Below, one piece after another: positions 13,228 to 19,790 of a stretch of DNA of 19,790 bases. The stretch is from CAZLMF01 sp964560565. GTDB lineage: Bacteria; Bacillota; Clostridia; Oscillospirales; Ruminococcaceae. The stretch is taken from contig CAZLMF010000026.1 of the NCBI GenBank assembly GCA_964560565.1, forward strand, positions 1 to 19,790, read 5' to 3'. Within the stretch, counting starts at the first letter, position 1; every line of letters starts with the position of its first letter. The notes under the pieces are model-generated. The model searched no databases. It was not told where the DNA came from and worked only from the letters and a program-made list of their open reading frames with translations. Both the position numbers and the translations under genes were made by a program.

Positions 13228-14136
13228 ATGGCAAACATTACTGCAAAAGAAGTTGCTGCGCTAAGAGAGAGAACAGGCAGTGGAATGATGGATTGCAAGA
13301 AAGCCCTTGTTGAGGCTGATGGCGACCAGGAGAAAGCAATAGTTATACTTCGTGAAAAAGGTCTTGCAGCAGTTGCAAAAAAAGCTGGCAGAATTGCAGC
13401 GGAAGGACTTGTTATTTCAAAGACAAGCGGGAATATTGGTGTTGTGCTTGAAATAAACAGCGAAACAGACTTTGTTGCAAAGAATGATGATTTCCGCAGC
13501 TTTGTAGAAACAGTTGCTGATACAATAATCGAGAAGAACCCTACTGATGTTGACGCATTAAAAGAGTGTGTCGCTTCAGGCTCTGACGTAACCGTCAACG
13601 AGCTTTTGATTGGAAAGATATCAACCATTGGTGAAAACATTCAAATCCGCCGCTTCGTAAGGCGTGAAGGTGTTCTTGTTTCCTACGTTCATGGTGAAGG
13701 AAAAATCGGTGTATTAGTTGAGCTTGACACAGATCTATCTGCTGATAACGCTGATGTTAATGCATGTGGCAAGGATGTTGCGCTTCAAATAACCGCTCTT
13801 AACCCTCTATATCTTGGAAAGGAAGACATTCCTGATGAGGCTATCGAGAATGAGAAGGAAGTTCAGAAGCAGATTGCTATAAAAGAAGGCAAGCCTGAGA
13901 ATATAGCGATGAAGATAGTACAAGGCAGAATGAGCAAGTTTTATAACGAGGTTTGCTTGCTTGAGCAGTCGTTTGTTAAGGACGACGAGATAACAGTTGG
14001 CAAGTATGTTGCAAGCGTTGCATCAAAGCTTGGCGGCAAGCTATCTGTTAAGGGCTTCACACGCTATGAAAAGGGCGAGGGGCTCCAAAAACGTGAGGAT
14101 AACTTTGCGGATGAAGTAGCAGGAATGATTAAGTAA
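13228..14136 (+). CDS. tsf: Translation elongation factor Ts
   Basis: Guanine nucleotide exchange factor that regenerates EF-Tu-GTP. The 302-residue product shows the N-terminal UBA-like domain (ITAKEVAALRERTGSGMMDCKKALVEADGD), the conserved core motif SETDFVAKNDDF that contacts EF-Tu, and the dimerisation-domain region with VALQITALNPLYL. Its length is typical of Firmicute EF-Ts. AGGAGG at 13215-13220 is 7 bases before ATG 13228. It follows rpsB as in most bacteria, and a strong terminator closes the two-gene unit. A long reverse-strand open frame lies inside it and is not coding. Confidence 0.98.
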   Translation: MANITAKEVAALRERTGSGMMDCKKALVEADGDQEKAIVILREKGLAAVAKKAGRIAAEGLVISKTSGNIGVVLEINSETDFVAKNDDFRSFVETVADTIIEKNPTDVDALKECVASGSDVTVNELLIGKISTIGENIQIRRFVRREGVLVSYVHGEGKIGVLVELDTDLSADNADVNACGKDVALQITALNPLYLGKEDIPDEAIENEKEVQKQIAIKEGKPENIAMKIVQGRMSKFYNEVCLLEQSFVKDDEITVGKYVASVASKLGGKLSVKGFTRYEKGEGLQKREDNFADEVAGMIK

Positions 14137-14150
14137 TTTACCAGCAAACT

Positions 14151-14181
14151 AAGGGTGCGGAATACTTTCCGTACCCTTTTT
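14151..14181 (+). terminator. Intrinsic terminator after tsf
   Basis: AAGGGTGCGGAA (14151-14162) pairs with TTCCGTACCCTT (14167-14178), 12 bp with one G-U, around a TACT loop. Together with the end of the stem it makes a run of five T (14177-14181). This separates rpsB-tsf from pyrH. Confidence 0.88.
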
Positions 14182-14204
14182 GTGTGCTAATTTTTCTAAT
14201 TCGC

Positions 14205-14233
14205 TTTACATAACTTGATTAGTATTGTAAAAT
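14205..14233 (+). promoter_or_regulatory. Sigma-A promoter of pyrH-frr-uppS and downstream genes
   Basis: TTTACA (14205-14210) and TAAAAT (14228-14233) are 17 bp apart, each one mismatch from consensus. It follows the tsf terminator, so pyrH and the genes after it are likely transcribed separately from rpsB-tsf. The leader would be about 50 nt. Confidence 0.7.
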
Positions 14234-14289
14234 GTAAGTAGAATCAAATTAGAGTTGTAATATTGTATCAAAGTTTAATGGGGGTATCT

Positions 14290-14994
14290 ATGACACCAAA
14301 ATATAAACGAGTGTTGCTAAAACTGAGCGGTGAAGCTCTAGCAGGGAAAAAGCATAGTGGGCTTGACTATCAAATCATTGGAGATATATGCAAAAGTATA
14401 AAAAAATGTGCTGAGGCTGGTGTACAGCTTGGCATTGTGGTTGGCGGCGGCAACTTCTGGCGTGGAAGGAGCAGCGGTGCAATGGATCGCACAAGAGCCG
14501 ATCATATCGGAATGCTTGCGACTGCGATGAACGCCCTTGCAGTTGCAGATGTACTTGAGGGTATGGGCTGTGCTGTAAGAGTGCAAACTGCAATTGTTAT
14601 GCAGCAAATAGCTGAACCTTATATTCGCAATAGAGCAATACGTCACATGGAAAAGGGCAGAATAGTCATATTTGGCTGCGGCACAGGCAACCCATTCTTT
14701 TCAACTGATACCGCATCTGCACTTCGTGCAGCTGAAATAGAAGCGGAAATCCTACTAAAGGCGACATTGGTTGATGGTATATACGATAAGGATCCACACA
14801 AGTTTGATGATGCAAAGCGCTATGATGAGCTTACACATCAAGATATACTAGTAAATGGTCTAAAGGTTATGGATGCAACAGCGGCTTCAATGTGTCAGGA
14901 TAACAACCTGCCTATTTTGGTGTTCGATTTAGGTGAGCCTGACAATATTTATAAAGCAGTTATGGGCGAGAAGATTGGAACTTTAGTTAAATAA
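14290..14994 (+). CDS. pyrH: Uridylate (UMP) kinase
   Basis: Bacterial hexameric UMP kinase of the amino-acid kinase superfamily, making UDP from UMP and ATP; not related to eukaryotic UMP/CMP kinases. The 234-residue product has VLLKLSGEALAG near the start, the GGGNFWRGR loop, TADHIGMLATAMNALA-like helix (residues read RADHIGMLATAMNALA), CGTGNPFFSTDTASALRAAE and the substrate-site DGIYDKDP. The frame extends to a TTG at 14263 and has an ATG at 14278; ATG 14290 is preferred since GGGGGT (14280-14285) lies just before it and MTPKYKRVLLKLSG matches the family start. The neighbour frr begins 14 bases after its stop, the usual pyrH-frr pair. Confidence 0.96.
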   Translation: MTPKYKRVLLKLSGEALAGKKHSGLDYQIIGDICKSIKKCAEAGVQLGIVVGGGNFWRGRSSGAMDRTRADHIGMLATAMNALAVADVLEGMGCAVRVQTAIVMQQIAEPYIRNRAIRHMEKGRIVIFGCGTGNPFFSTDTASALRAAEIEAEILLKATLVDGIYDKDPHKFDDAKRYDELTHQDILVNGLKVMDATAASMCQDNNLPILVFDLGEPDNIYKAVMGEKIGTLVK

Positions 14995-15008
14995 GGGAGG
15001 ATATTACT

Positions 15009-15563
15009 ATGAAAGAGCTATTAGATATTACTAAGGAGAAAATGAACAAATGTATTTCAGCACTTGAGCATGAGCTTGCTTCAGTGAGAGCTGGGCGTGC
15101 AAATCCTGCTGTGCTTGACAAGGTTGTAGTTGACTATTATGGAACACCTACACCTATTCAGCAGATGGCAGCTGTTTCTGTTGCAGAAGCACGTATTCTT
15201 GTGATCCAACCATGGGATGCATCAACCCTAAATCCCATTATGAAGGCAATTCAGGCATCTGACATTGGAATTAACCCTTCAAATGACGGCAAGGTCTTGC
15301 GTTTGGCATTCCCTCAGCTTACAGAGGAGCGCCGTAAAGAGCTTGTTAAGCAGATAAGCAAATATGGCGAGGAAGCTAAAATTGCTATCAGAAATGTGCG
15401 CAGGGATACAATAGAAAAGTATAAAGCAATGAAGAAGAATAGCGAAATCTCAGAAGATGAGCTTAAAGTTTGCGAGAAGGATGTTCAAAACCTAACTGAT
15501 TCAAACTGCAAAAAGGTCGATGATGTTCTTGCAGACAAGCAAAAGGAAATAATGACTGTATAA
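15009..15563 (+). CDS. frr: Ribosome recycling factor
   Basis: Acts with EF-G to split the post-termination ribosome into subunits. The 184-residue product is of standard length and carries the family motifs SVRAGRANPAVLDKVVVDYYG, QPWDASTLNPIMKAIQ, GINPSNDGKVLRLAFPQLTEERRKEL and RNVRRD. Its fold is a three-helix bundle plus a small beta domain mimicking tRNA. AAGGGAGG at 14993-15000 is 8 bases before ATG 15009. Its TAA overlaps the uppS ATG by one base, so uppS translation is probably coupled. With prfA elsewhere in the window, it covers the termination and recycling stages of translation. Confidence 0.98.
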   Translation: MKELLDITKEKMNKCISALEHELASVRAGRANPAVLDKVVVDYYGTPTPIQQMAAVSVAEARILVIQPWDASTLNPIMKAIQASDIGINPSNDGKVLRLAFPQLTEERRKELVKQISKYGEEAKIAIRNVRRDTIEKYKAMKKNSEISEDELKVCEKDVQNLTDSNCKKVDDVLADKQKEIMTV

Positions 15564-16282
15564 TGGCTAAAGATAATATTCCTGAGATATTGCCCCGTCA
15601 TATCGGAATAATAATGGACGGTAACGGACGATGGGCAAAAAAACGAGGACTGCCCAGGCAGTATGGTCATAAACAGGGCGCAAGTGTTTTTAAAAAGATT
15701 GTACGTCATTGCAAAAAGCTTGGCATTGAATATGTCACTTTTTTCACATTTTCAACAGAGAATTGGAAACGTCCCAAAAAGGAAGTAGACTCCATTATGA
15801 ATTTGCTGAGGGATTATCTTGATGATGTACGCGGATATATTGATGAAAACGTTCGTGTTCAGTTTTTAGGCGACAGAGCCCCTCTCAATGACGATATACG
15901 TGCAAAAATGACTTCCCTTGAAAAGGATTCCGCTGACTTTACTGCAATGAACTTAAATATTGCGCTAAATTATGGCGGCAGAGCTGAGATTACCACTGCA
16001 ATGCGCCATATAGGCGCTCGCTTGCTTACGGGAGAAATCGGTCTTGACGATATAAGTGAGCAGCTTATTTCTAATGAGCTGTATACTTCAGGTATGCCTG
16101 AAGTTGATCTTATCATTCGTCCAAGCGGCGAATATAGGCTGTCAAACTTCTTAATCTGGCAATCAGCCTATGCCGAATATGTCTTTATGGATGAAATTTT
16201 ATGGCCGGACTTTACAGAGAAGGATTTTAACAAGGCATTAGATGAGTATTCTTCTCGGGAACGCCGTTTCGGCGGCATATAG
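15563..16282 (+). CDS. uppS: Isoprenyl transferase (undecaprenyl diphosphate synthase)
   Basis: Cis-prenyltransferase that adds isopentenyl diphosphate units to farnesyl diphosphate to form undecaprenyl diphosphate, the precursor of the lipid carrier for peptidoglycan and other wall polymers. The 239-residue product has IMDGNGRWAKKRGL with the catalytic D19, then GHKQGA, TFFTFSTENWKRPKKEVD, LNYGGRAEI and the C-terminal DLIIRPSGEYRLSNFLIWQSAYAE. The usual RTSGEQRISN is RPSGEYRLSN here, a conservative variant of the diphosphate-binding region. It starts within the frr stop codon (TAATG). It uses precursors made via dxr and ispG, which are encoded just downstream. Confidence 0.97.
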   Translation: MAKDNIPEILPRHIGIIMDGNGRWAKKRGLPRQYGHKQGASVFKKIVRHCKKLGIEYVTFFTFSTENWKRPKKEVDSIMNLLRDYLDDVRGYIDENVRVQFLGDRAPLNDDIRAKMTSLEKDSADFTAMNLNIALNYGGRAEITTAMRHIGARLLTGEIGLDDISEQLISNELYTSGMPEVDLIIRPSGEYRLSNFLIWQSAYAEYVFMDEILWPDFTEKDFNKALDEYSSRERRFGGI

Positions 16283-16319
16283 TAAAGCAGTTAAAAAAAC
16301 AGGCAAGGAGTGATACGAC

Positions 16320-17138
16320 ATGCGTACAAGAATTATATCTGCAATTATCGGCATAGCAATTGGAATTGTCGGATTAATGCTTCTTAATACTTTATGGTTT
16401 AATCTTATAATTGCAGCTATAGCTGTAATAGCAGTATACGAGCTACTTCTCGCAACTAAATATCTTAGTAATAAGCCGCTCACACTCGCAAGCCTTTCAT
16501 TTGTTTTTGTTGTTCCTTTTTTTGAGATTGGTTGGATCGCTGATTATAAGAGCTTTATAGTAACAGGGTTTATTTTCATCTTATTTGCACTTATGCTTGC
16601 AATGCACAACACCCTTAGAATTGAACAGGTTGGGCTTGTTTTTATGGTGTCAACGCTTATTCCGTTTTCGTTTAGCACGATACTGTATATACGTGATGAT
16701 AATCCTAACCACGCACTTTTTTATGTAGTGCTGACTTTGCTAGGCGCATGGGCAGGGGATACTGGTGCATATTTTATCGGTAGTTTCTTTGGAAAGCATA
16801 AGCTTGCTCCCGATGTCAGCCCTAAGAAAACCGTTGAGGGCTTAATCGGCGGGGTAATAACAGCCGCACTGGCTTTTGCTCTTGCAGGGTTTGGCTATAC
16901 ACTCATAAACCCCGATATTTCAGTTAATTACCTTTTACTAGCGCTTCTTGGTGTACTTTGCACCGTGGTGGGGACAATGGGTGATTTATCAGCATCTATG
17001 ATAAAGCGTCAATGTGCCATAAAGGATTTTGGCACAATAATGCCAGGGCATGGTGGAATACTTGACCGTTTCGACAGTGTGCTTTTCGTTGCGCCTGTTA
17101 TGATGCAAGCGATTAAGCTGTTCAATATCGTGCTATAA
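16320..17138 (+). CDS. cdsA: Phosphatidate cytidylyltransferase (CDP-diacylglycerol synthase)
   Basis: Integral membrane enzyme that makes CDP-diacylglycerol from phosphatidate and CTP, the branch point to phosphatidylglycerol, cardiolipin and other phospholipids. The 272-residue product is highly hydrophobic, with about seven or eight membrane segments, the first at roughly 5-25. The family signature near the C-terminus is clear: KRQCAIKDFGTIMPGHGGILDRFDS, with the DRFDS acidic residues expected to bind metal (the segment is given here only to mark it; key residues are K, D, P-G-H-G-G, D and D). AAGGAG lies 9 bases before ATG 16320. It sits between uppS and dxr, as in many Firmicutes. Confidence 0.95.
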   Translation: MRTRIISAIIGIAIGIVGLMLLNTLWFNLIIAAIAVIAVYELLLATKYLSNKPLTLASLSFVFVVPFFEIGWIADYKSFIVTGFIFILFALMLAMHNTLRIEQVGLVFMVSTLIPFSFSTILYIRDDNPNHALFYVVLTLLGAWAGDTGAYFIGSFFGKHKLAPDVSPKKTVEGLIGGVITAALAFALAGFGYTLINPDISVNYLLLALLGVLCTVVGTMGDLSASMIKRQCAIKDFGTIMPGHGGILDRFDSVLFVAPVMMQAIKLFNIVL

Positions 17139-17156
17139 TAATTTGGGGGTAATGGA

Positions 17157-18299
17157 TTGAAATCTTTAGCTGTACTTGGCTCAACAGGCTCGATAGGAGT
17201 ACAGGCATTAGATATTGCTAAAGCGCATAATATTAACATTAGAGCTTTAACTGCAAACACAAATATTAAGCTACTCGCACAGCAGGCTAGAGAATTTCAG
17301 CCTGCTTGCGTTGCTATTGCAGATGAAAGCTTATACGCTAATCTTAAACAAAGCTTGGCAGATACGAATATTAAAGTCACATCGGGCAAGACTGCAATAG
17401 CGGAGCTTGCTGGGGAAAATGACGCAGACATTGTGCTTAACGCTATTGTAGGCATTGCAGGTCTTGAGCCTACACTTGCGGCACTGTCAGCTAAAAAACA
17501 GCTTGCACTTGCCAACAAGGAAAGCCTTGTGGCAGGAGGCACTCTTGTAATGCAGGAGGCAAAAAAAGCTAACGTAACGGTTATCCCTGTGGATAGCGAG
17601 CATAGCGCAATATTCCAATGCTTACAGGGTAATAAGCGTTCACAGCTAAGTAAGATTATACTTACCTGCTCAGGCGGTCCATTCTTTGGCTACAATTCAA
17701 AACAGCTAAAAGACGTTACCGAAAGTCAAGTGCTTGCTCACCCTAATTGGGACATGGGCGGTAAAATTACTGTAGACAGTGCAACCTTAATGAATAAAGG
17801 GCTTGAGCTAATTGAAGCCATGTGGTTATTTGATTTAAGCGTATCGGAAATTGATATTGTAATACACAGGCAAAGTATAATCCATTCCCTTGTCGAGTAT
17901 AACGATTATTCTGTTATCGGTCAGCTTGGTATGCCCGATATGCGCATACCAATTCAGTATGCAATCACTTATCCGGATAGGTTTCCATGCCCGACGAAAA
18001 GGCTTTCCCTCACGGATATAGGGGCACTCACCTTTAATAAACCCGACTACGACAGCTTCCCATGCTTATCAGCTGCAATAAAGGCAGCAGAATTTGGCGG
18101 TGCAATGCCCTGCATGGTAAGCGGCGCAAATGAACAAGCAGTTGAACTTTTTTTATCTGGTAAGCTTAAATTTCATCAAATAGGTGAGCTTGTAAGTCAA
18201 GCTGTTTGCGAGCTGAAAAACCAAACCATAAACAGCATATCCGATGTGCTGTATGCAGATAATTTAGCAAGAGAGTACATATTAGGAAAGCTGGGGTAG
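17157..18299 (+). CDS. dxr: 1-deoxy-D-xylulose 5-phosphate reductoisomerase
   Basis: First committed enzyme of the MEP isoprenoid pathway, converting DXP to MEP with NADPH and a divalent metal; it is the target of fosmidomycin. The 380-residue product begins with the NADPH-binding GSTGSIG (8-14). D146 and E148 in PVDSEHSAIFQCLQG correspond to the metal ligands, followed by ILTCSGGPF and NWDMGGKITVDSATLMNKGLELIEA, which contains the next acidic ligand. The start is TTG 17157: GGGGGT lies 7 bases upstream, the nearby ATG at 17152 meets a stop at once, and the P-loop-like motif would be too close to any later start. It lies 18 bases after cdsA and 4 before rseP. Confidence 0.95.
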   Translation: MKSLAVLGSTGSIGVQALDIAKAHNINIRALTANTNIKLLAQQAREFQPACVAIADESLYANLKQSLADTNIKVTSGKTAIAELAGENDADIVLNAIVGIAGLEPTLAALSAKKQLALANKESLVAGGTLVMQEAKKANVTVIPVDSEHSAIFQCLQGNKRSQLSKIILTCSGGPFFGYNSKQLKDVTESQVLAHPNWDMGGKITVDSATLMNKGLELIEAMWLFDLSVSEIDIVIHRQSIIHSLVEYNDYSVIGQLGMPDMRIPIQYAITYPDRFPCPTKRLSLTDIGALTFNKPDYDSFPCLSAAIKAAEFGGAMPCMVSGANEQAVELFLSGKLKFHQIGELVSQAVCELKNQTINSISDVLYADNLAREYILGKLG

Positions 18300-18303
18300 G
18301 CAT

Positions 18304-19335
18304 ATGGAAATTTTAATTGCAATTATAGTATTTTGTGTAATCATAACAGTTCATGAGCTTGGTCACTTTGTGGTGGCTAAGCTTTGTGGTATATATGTAA
18401 AGGAATTTGCCATAGGCATGGGTCCTGCGCTTATTAAGTGGAAGGGCAAGGAAACTCAGTATTCACTGCGCCTTTTCCCCATAGGTGGTTATTGCAATAT
18501 GGAGGGGGAGGATGTCTCAAGCGATGATGAGCGTGCGTTTTGTAACAAGCCTGTGTACCAGCGTATGCTGGTTACCTGTGCAGGTGCAGTAATGAACATA
18601 GCTTTGGGTTTTCTTGTAGTTATGCTGCAAACTTCAACCGGCGGCAATATAGTATCCACAACCATTAAGCAGTTTGAAGAAAACGCAACCAGTGCTCAAA
18701 GTGGACTGAAAGTAGACGATAAAATCCTCAAGGTAAATGGAATGAACATCTTTGTTGACTACGATATAGTTTATCAGCTAGTCAGTGACAAGGACGGATT
18801 AGTTGATATGCAGGTTTTACGCGACGGAGAAAAAGTAACCCTTAATGACGTGCATTTTGCAATAGAGAAAAAGGCAGATAACTCGCAGTCAATCAATATT
18901 GACTTTTCAGTTTACTCCACGGAAAAAACTTTTTTTAATGTTATTGGTCAATCATTCAAGGAAACAGCTTCAACTGCACGCCTAATATGGATCTCCCTCG
19001 GTGATTTAATTACAGGTAAATACGGTATTAATGATTTATCCGGCCCTGTGGGAGTCGTCAACGCAATTGGGCAAGCGTCATCCATGGGAATAAATACGTT
19101 GCTAATGCTAATTTCCTTTATAACAATCAATGTGGGTATATTTAACCTCCTACCAATCCCTGCTCTCGATGGAGGAAGATTGATATTCCTAATAATCGAA
19201 GCTATAAGGCGAAAGCCCATTAAGCCTGAGCATGAAGGTTATGTCCATTTCATTGGCTTTGCTCTGCTTATTTTGCTCATTATCATTATTAGCGTCAAAG
19301 ATATTGGTATGCTAATATCAAATGCAAACTCATGA
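18304..19335 (+). CDS. rseP: Site-2 zinc metalloprotease RseP/RasP
   Basis: Intramembrane M50 protease that cuts transmembrane proteins such as anti-sigma factors and leftover signal peptides. The 343-residue product has HELGH (H17, E18, H21) in the first membrane segment, a PDZ domain at about 110-185 (GLKVDDKILKVNGM), the third zinc ligand D289 in NLLPIPALDGGR, and a last membrane segment at about 318-335. In B. subtilis the orthologue RasP processes the anti-sigma factor RsiW and FtsL; substrates here are unknown. GGGG precedes ATG 18304 by 7 bases. It follows dxr by 4 bases and shares ATGA with the ispG start. Its position between dxr and ispG is common in Clostridia. Confidence 0.95.
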   Translation: MEILIAIIVFCVIITVHELGHFVVAKLCGIYVKEFAIGMGPALIKWKGKETQYSLRLFPIGGYCNMEGEDVSSDDERAFCNKPVYQRMLVTCAGAVMNIALGFLVVMLQTSTGGNIVSTTIKQFEENATSAQSGLKVDDKILKVNGMNIFVDYDIVYQLVSDKDGLVDMQVLRDGEKVTLNDVHFAIEKKADNSQSINIDFSVYSTEKTFFNVIGQSFKETASTARLIWISLGDLITGKYGINDLSGPVGVVNAIGQASSMGINTLLMLISFITINVGIFNLLPIPALDGGRLIFLIIEAIRRKPIKPEHEGYVHFIGFALLILLIIIISVKDIGMLISNANS

Positions 19336-19790
19336 GTAGGATGGTGAAGCTTGTAAGGGTGGGGGATATTACCCTTGGAGACGGCAACATTTACATTCAA
19401 TCCATGCTTAATTGCCCTGCTCACGAAATATCAGCAAATGTTGCGCAGGCTAAAGCACTAGAGGAAGCAGGCTGTAATATTATACGAGCGGCAATCCCCG
19501 ATATGAAAGCAATTGCTCTCATTCCCGCTATTAAGAAAGCTGTGAAAATGCCTTTAGTGGCAGATATTCATTTTGACTATAAGCTTGCCCTTGAAGCAAT
19601 TGAGGCAGGTGTGGATAAAATCCGTATAAACCCCGGTAATATAGGTGATAAGGAAAAGGTCGCAAAGGTTGCGGCTACATGTGCAGCAAAGGGCGTACCA
19701 ATTCGCATTGGTGTCAATTCAGGCTCTCTTGAGCGTGACTTGCTAAAGAAATATGGTTCTCCAACTGCCAATGCACTTGTGGAGAGTGCA
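19332..19790 (+). CDS. ispG: 4-hydroxy-3-methylbut-2-enyl diphosphate synthase, N-terminal part (runs off window)
   Basis: Iron-sulfur enzyme of the MEP pathway that turns MEcPP into HMBPP. Only the first 153 residues are present, cut by the window end. They cover the TIM-barrel start, with the strongly conserved LVADIHFDYKLALEAIEAGV, KIRINPGNIG and IRIGVNSGSLE. The 4Fe-4S cysteines lie in the missing C-terminus. After IQSM the usual TNTDT-like stretch is replaced by LNCPAHE, a local variant. ATG 19332 overlaps the rseP stop (ATGA) with no clear Shine-Dalgarno, suggesting coupled re-initiation; ATG 19341 is an alternative start. It is the second MEP enzyme in this cluster after dxr. Confidence 0.94.
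   Translation, partial: MSRMVKLVRVGDITLGDGNIYIQSMLNCPAHEISANVAQAKALEEAGCNIIRAAIPDMKAIALIPAIKKAVKMPLVADIHFDYKLALEAIEAGVDKIRINPGNIGDKEKVAKVAATCAAKGVPIRIGVNSGSLERDLLKKYGSPTANALVESA

Noticed and set aside
13185..13640. 151-codon open frame on the minus strand within tsf
   Set aside because: It lies fully opposite the clearly conserved EF-Ts gene, has a low-complexity Ser/Ala/Phe-rich product and no ribosome binding site; it is a shadow of the codon pattern of tsf.
1..19790. Mobile elements, CRISPR arrays, tRNA or rRNA genes, defence or biosynthetic clusters
   Set aside because: No repeat arrays, transposase or integrase motifs, cloverleaf-like sequences or rRNA segments were seen; all complete genes fit known housekeeping or sporulation families in common order.

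Overview
The window is a stretch of ordinary chromosome from an endospore-forming, low- to medium-GC Firmicute (Bacillota), most likely of class Clostridia. Evidence is the complete spoIIGA-sigE-sigG sporulation locus, a YlmC/YmxH-family gene, the rpsB-tsf-pyrH-frr-uppS-cdsA-dxr-rseP-ispG cluster in the usual clostridial order, strong AGGAGG-type ribosome binding sites, and sigma-A promoters of TTGnnn-N17-TATAAT form. No species is assigned. I see no transposase, integrase, phage gene, CRISPR array, tRNA or rRNA.

Layout. (1) 1-230: the tail of an unidentified gene and its terminator. (2) 258-2855: glyA and rarA/mgsA, one transcription unit from a near-consensus promoter. (3) 2861-3865: an S1-repeat RNA-binding protein on the minus strand, convergent with rarA across a shared hairpin. 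(4) 4041-9176: a compact operon, often with overlapping genes: DUF951 protein, prfA, tsaC/sua5, coaE, a membrane-anchored lytic transglycosylase and an M18 aminopeptidase. It starts with a roughly 150-nt structured leader and ends in a textbook terminator. (5) 9242-11851: spoIIGA-sigE, then sigG. (6) 11854-12224: ylmC-like gene from its own promoter. (7) 12228-14181: rpsB and tsf, with a structured rpsB leader and a hairpin between the genes. (8) 14205-19790: pyrH, frr, uppS, cdsA, dxr, rseP and the start of ispG.

How the genes work together. rpsB, tsf, prfA and frr supply the ribosome and the elongation, termination and recycling steps of translation; tsaC starts t6A modification of tRNA. 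pyrH supplies UDP/UTP. dxr and ispG make isoprenoid precursors by the MEP pathway, and uppS turns these into undecaprenyl diphosphate, the wall lipid carrier. cdsA makes CDP-diacylglycerol, rseP cuts membrane proteins, and the transglycosylase acts on the wall. In the sporulation block, SpoIIGA is the membrane protease that activates pro-sigma-E in the mother cell; sigma-G is the late forespore sigma factor.

I did not find an undescribed multi-gene system; every complete gene belongs to a known family. The most interesting signals are non-coding: a spoIIGA promoter with a 22-bp spacer and paired Spo0A-like boxes on its -35 element, a sigma-F-like promoter before sigG, a hairpin that buries the sigG ribosome binding site, a structured rpsB leader with a possible anti-Shine-Dalgarno sequence, and a two-hairpin leader before the DUF951-prfA operon.
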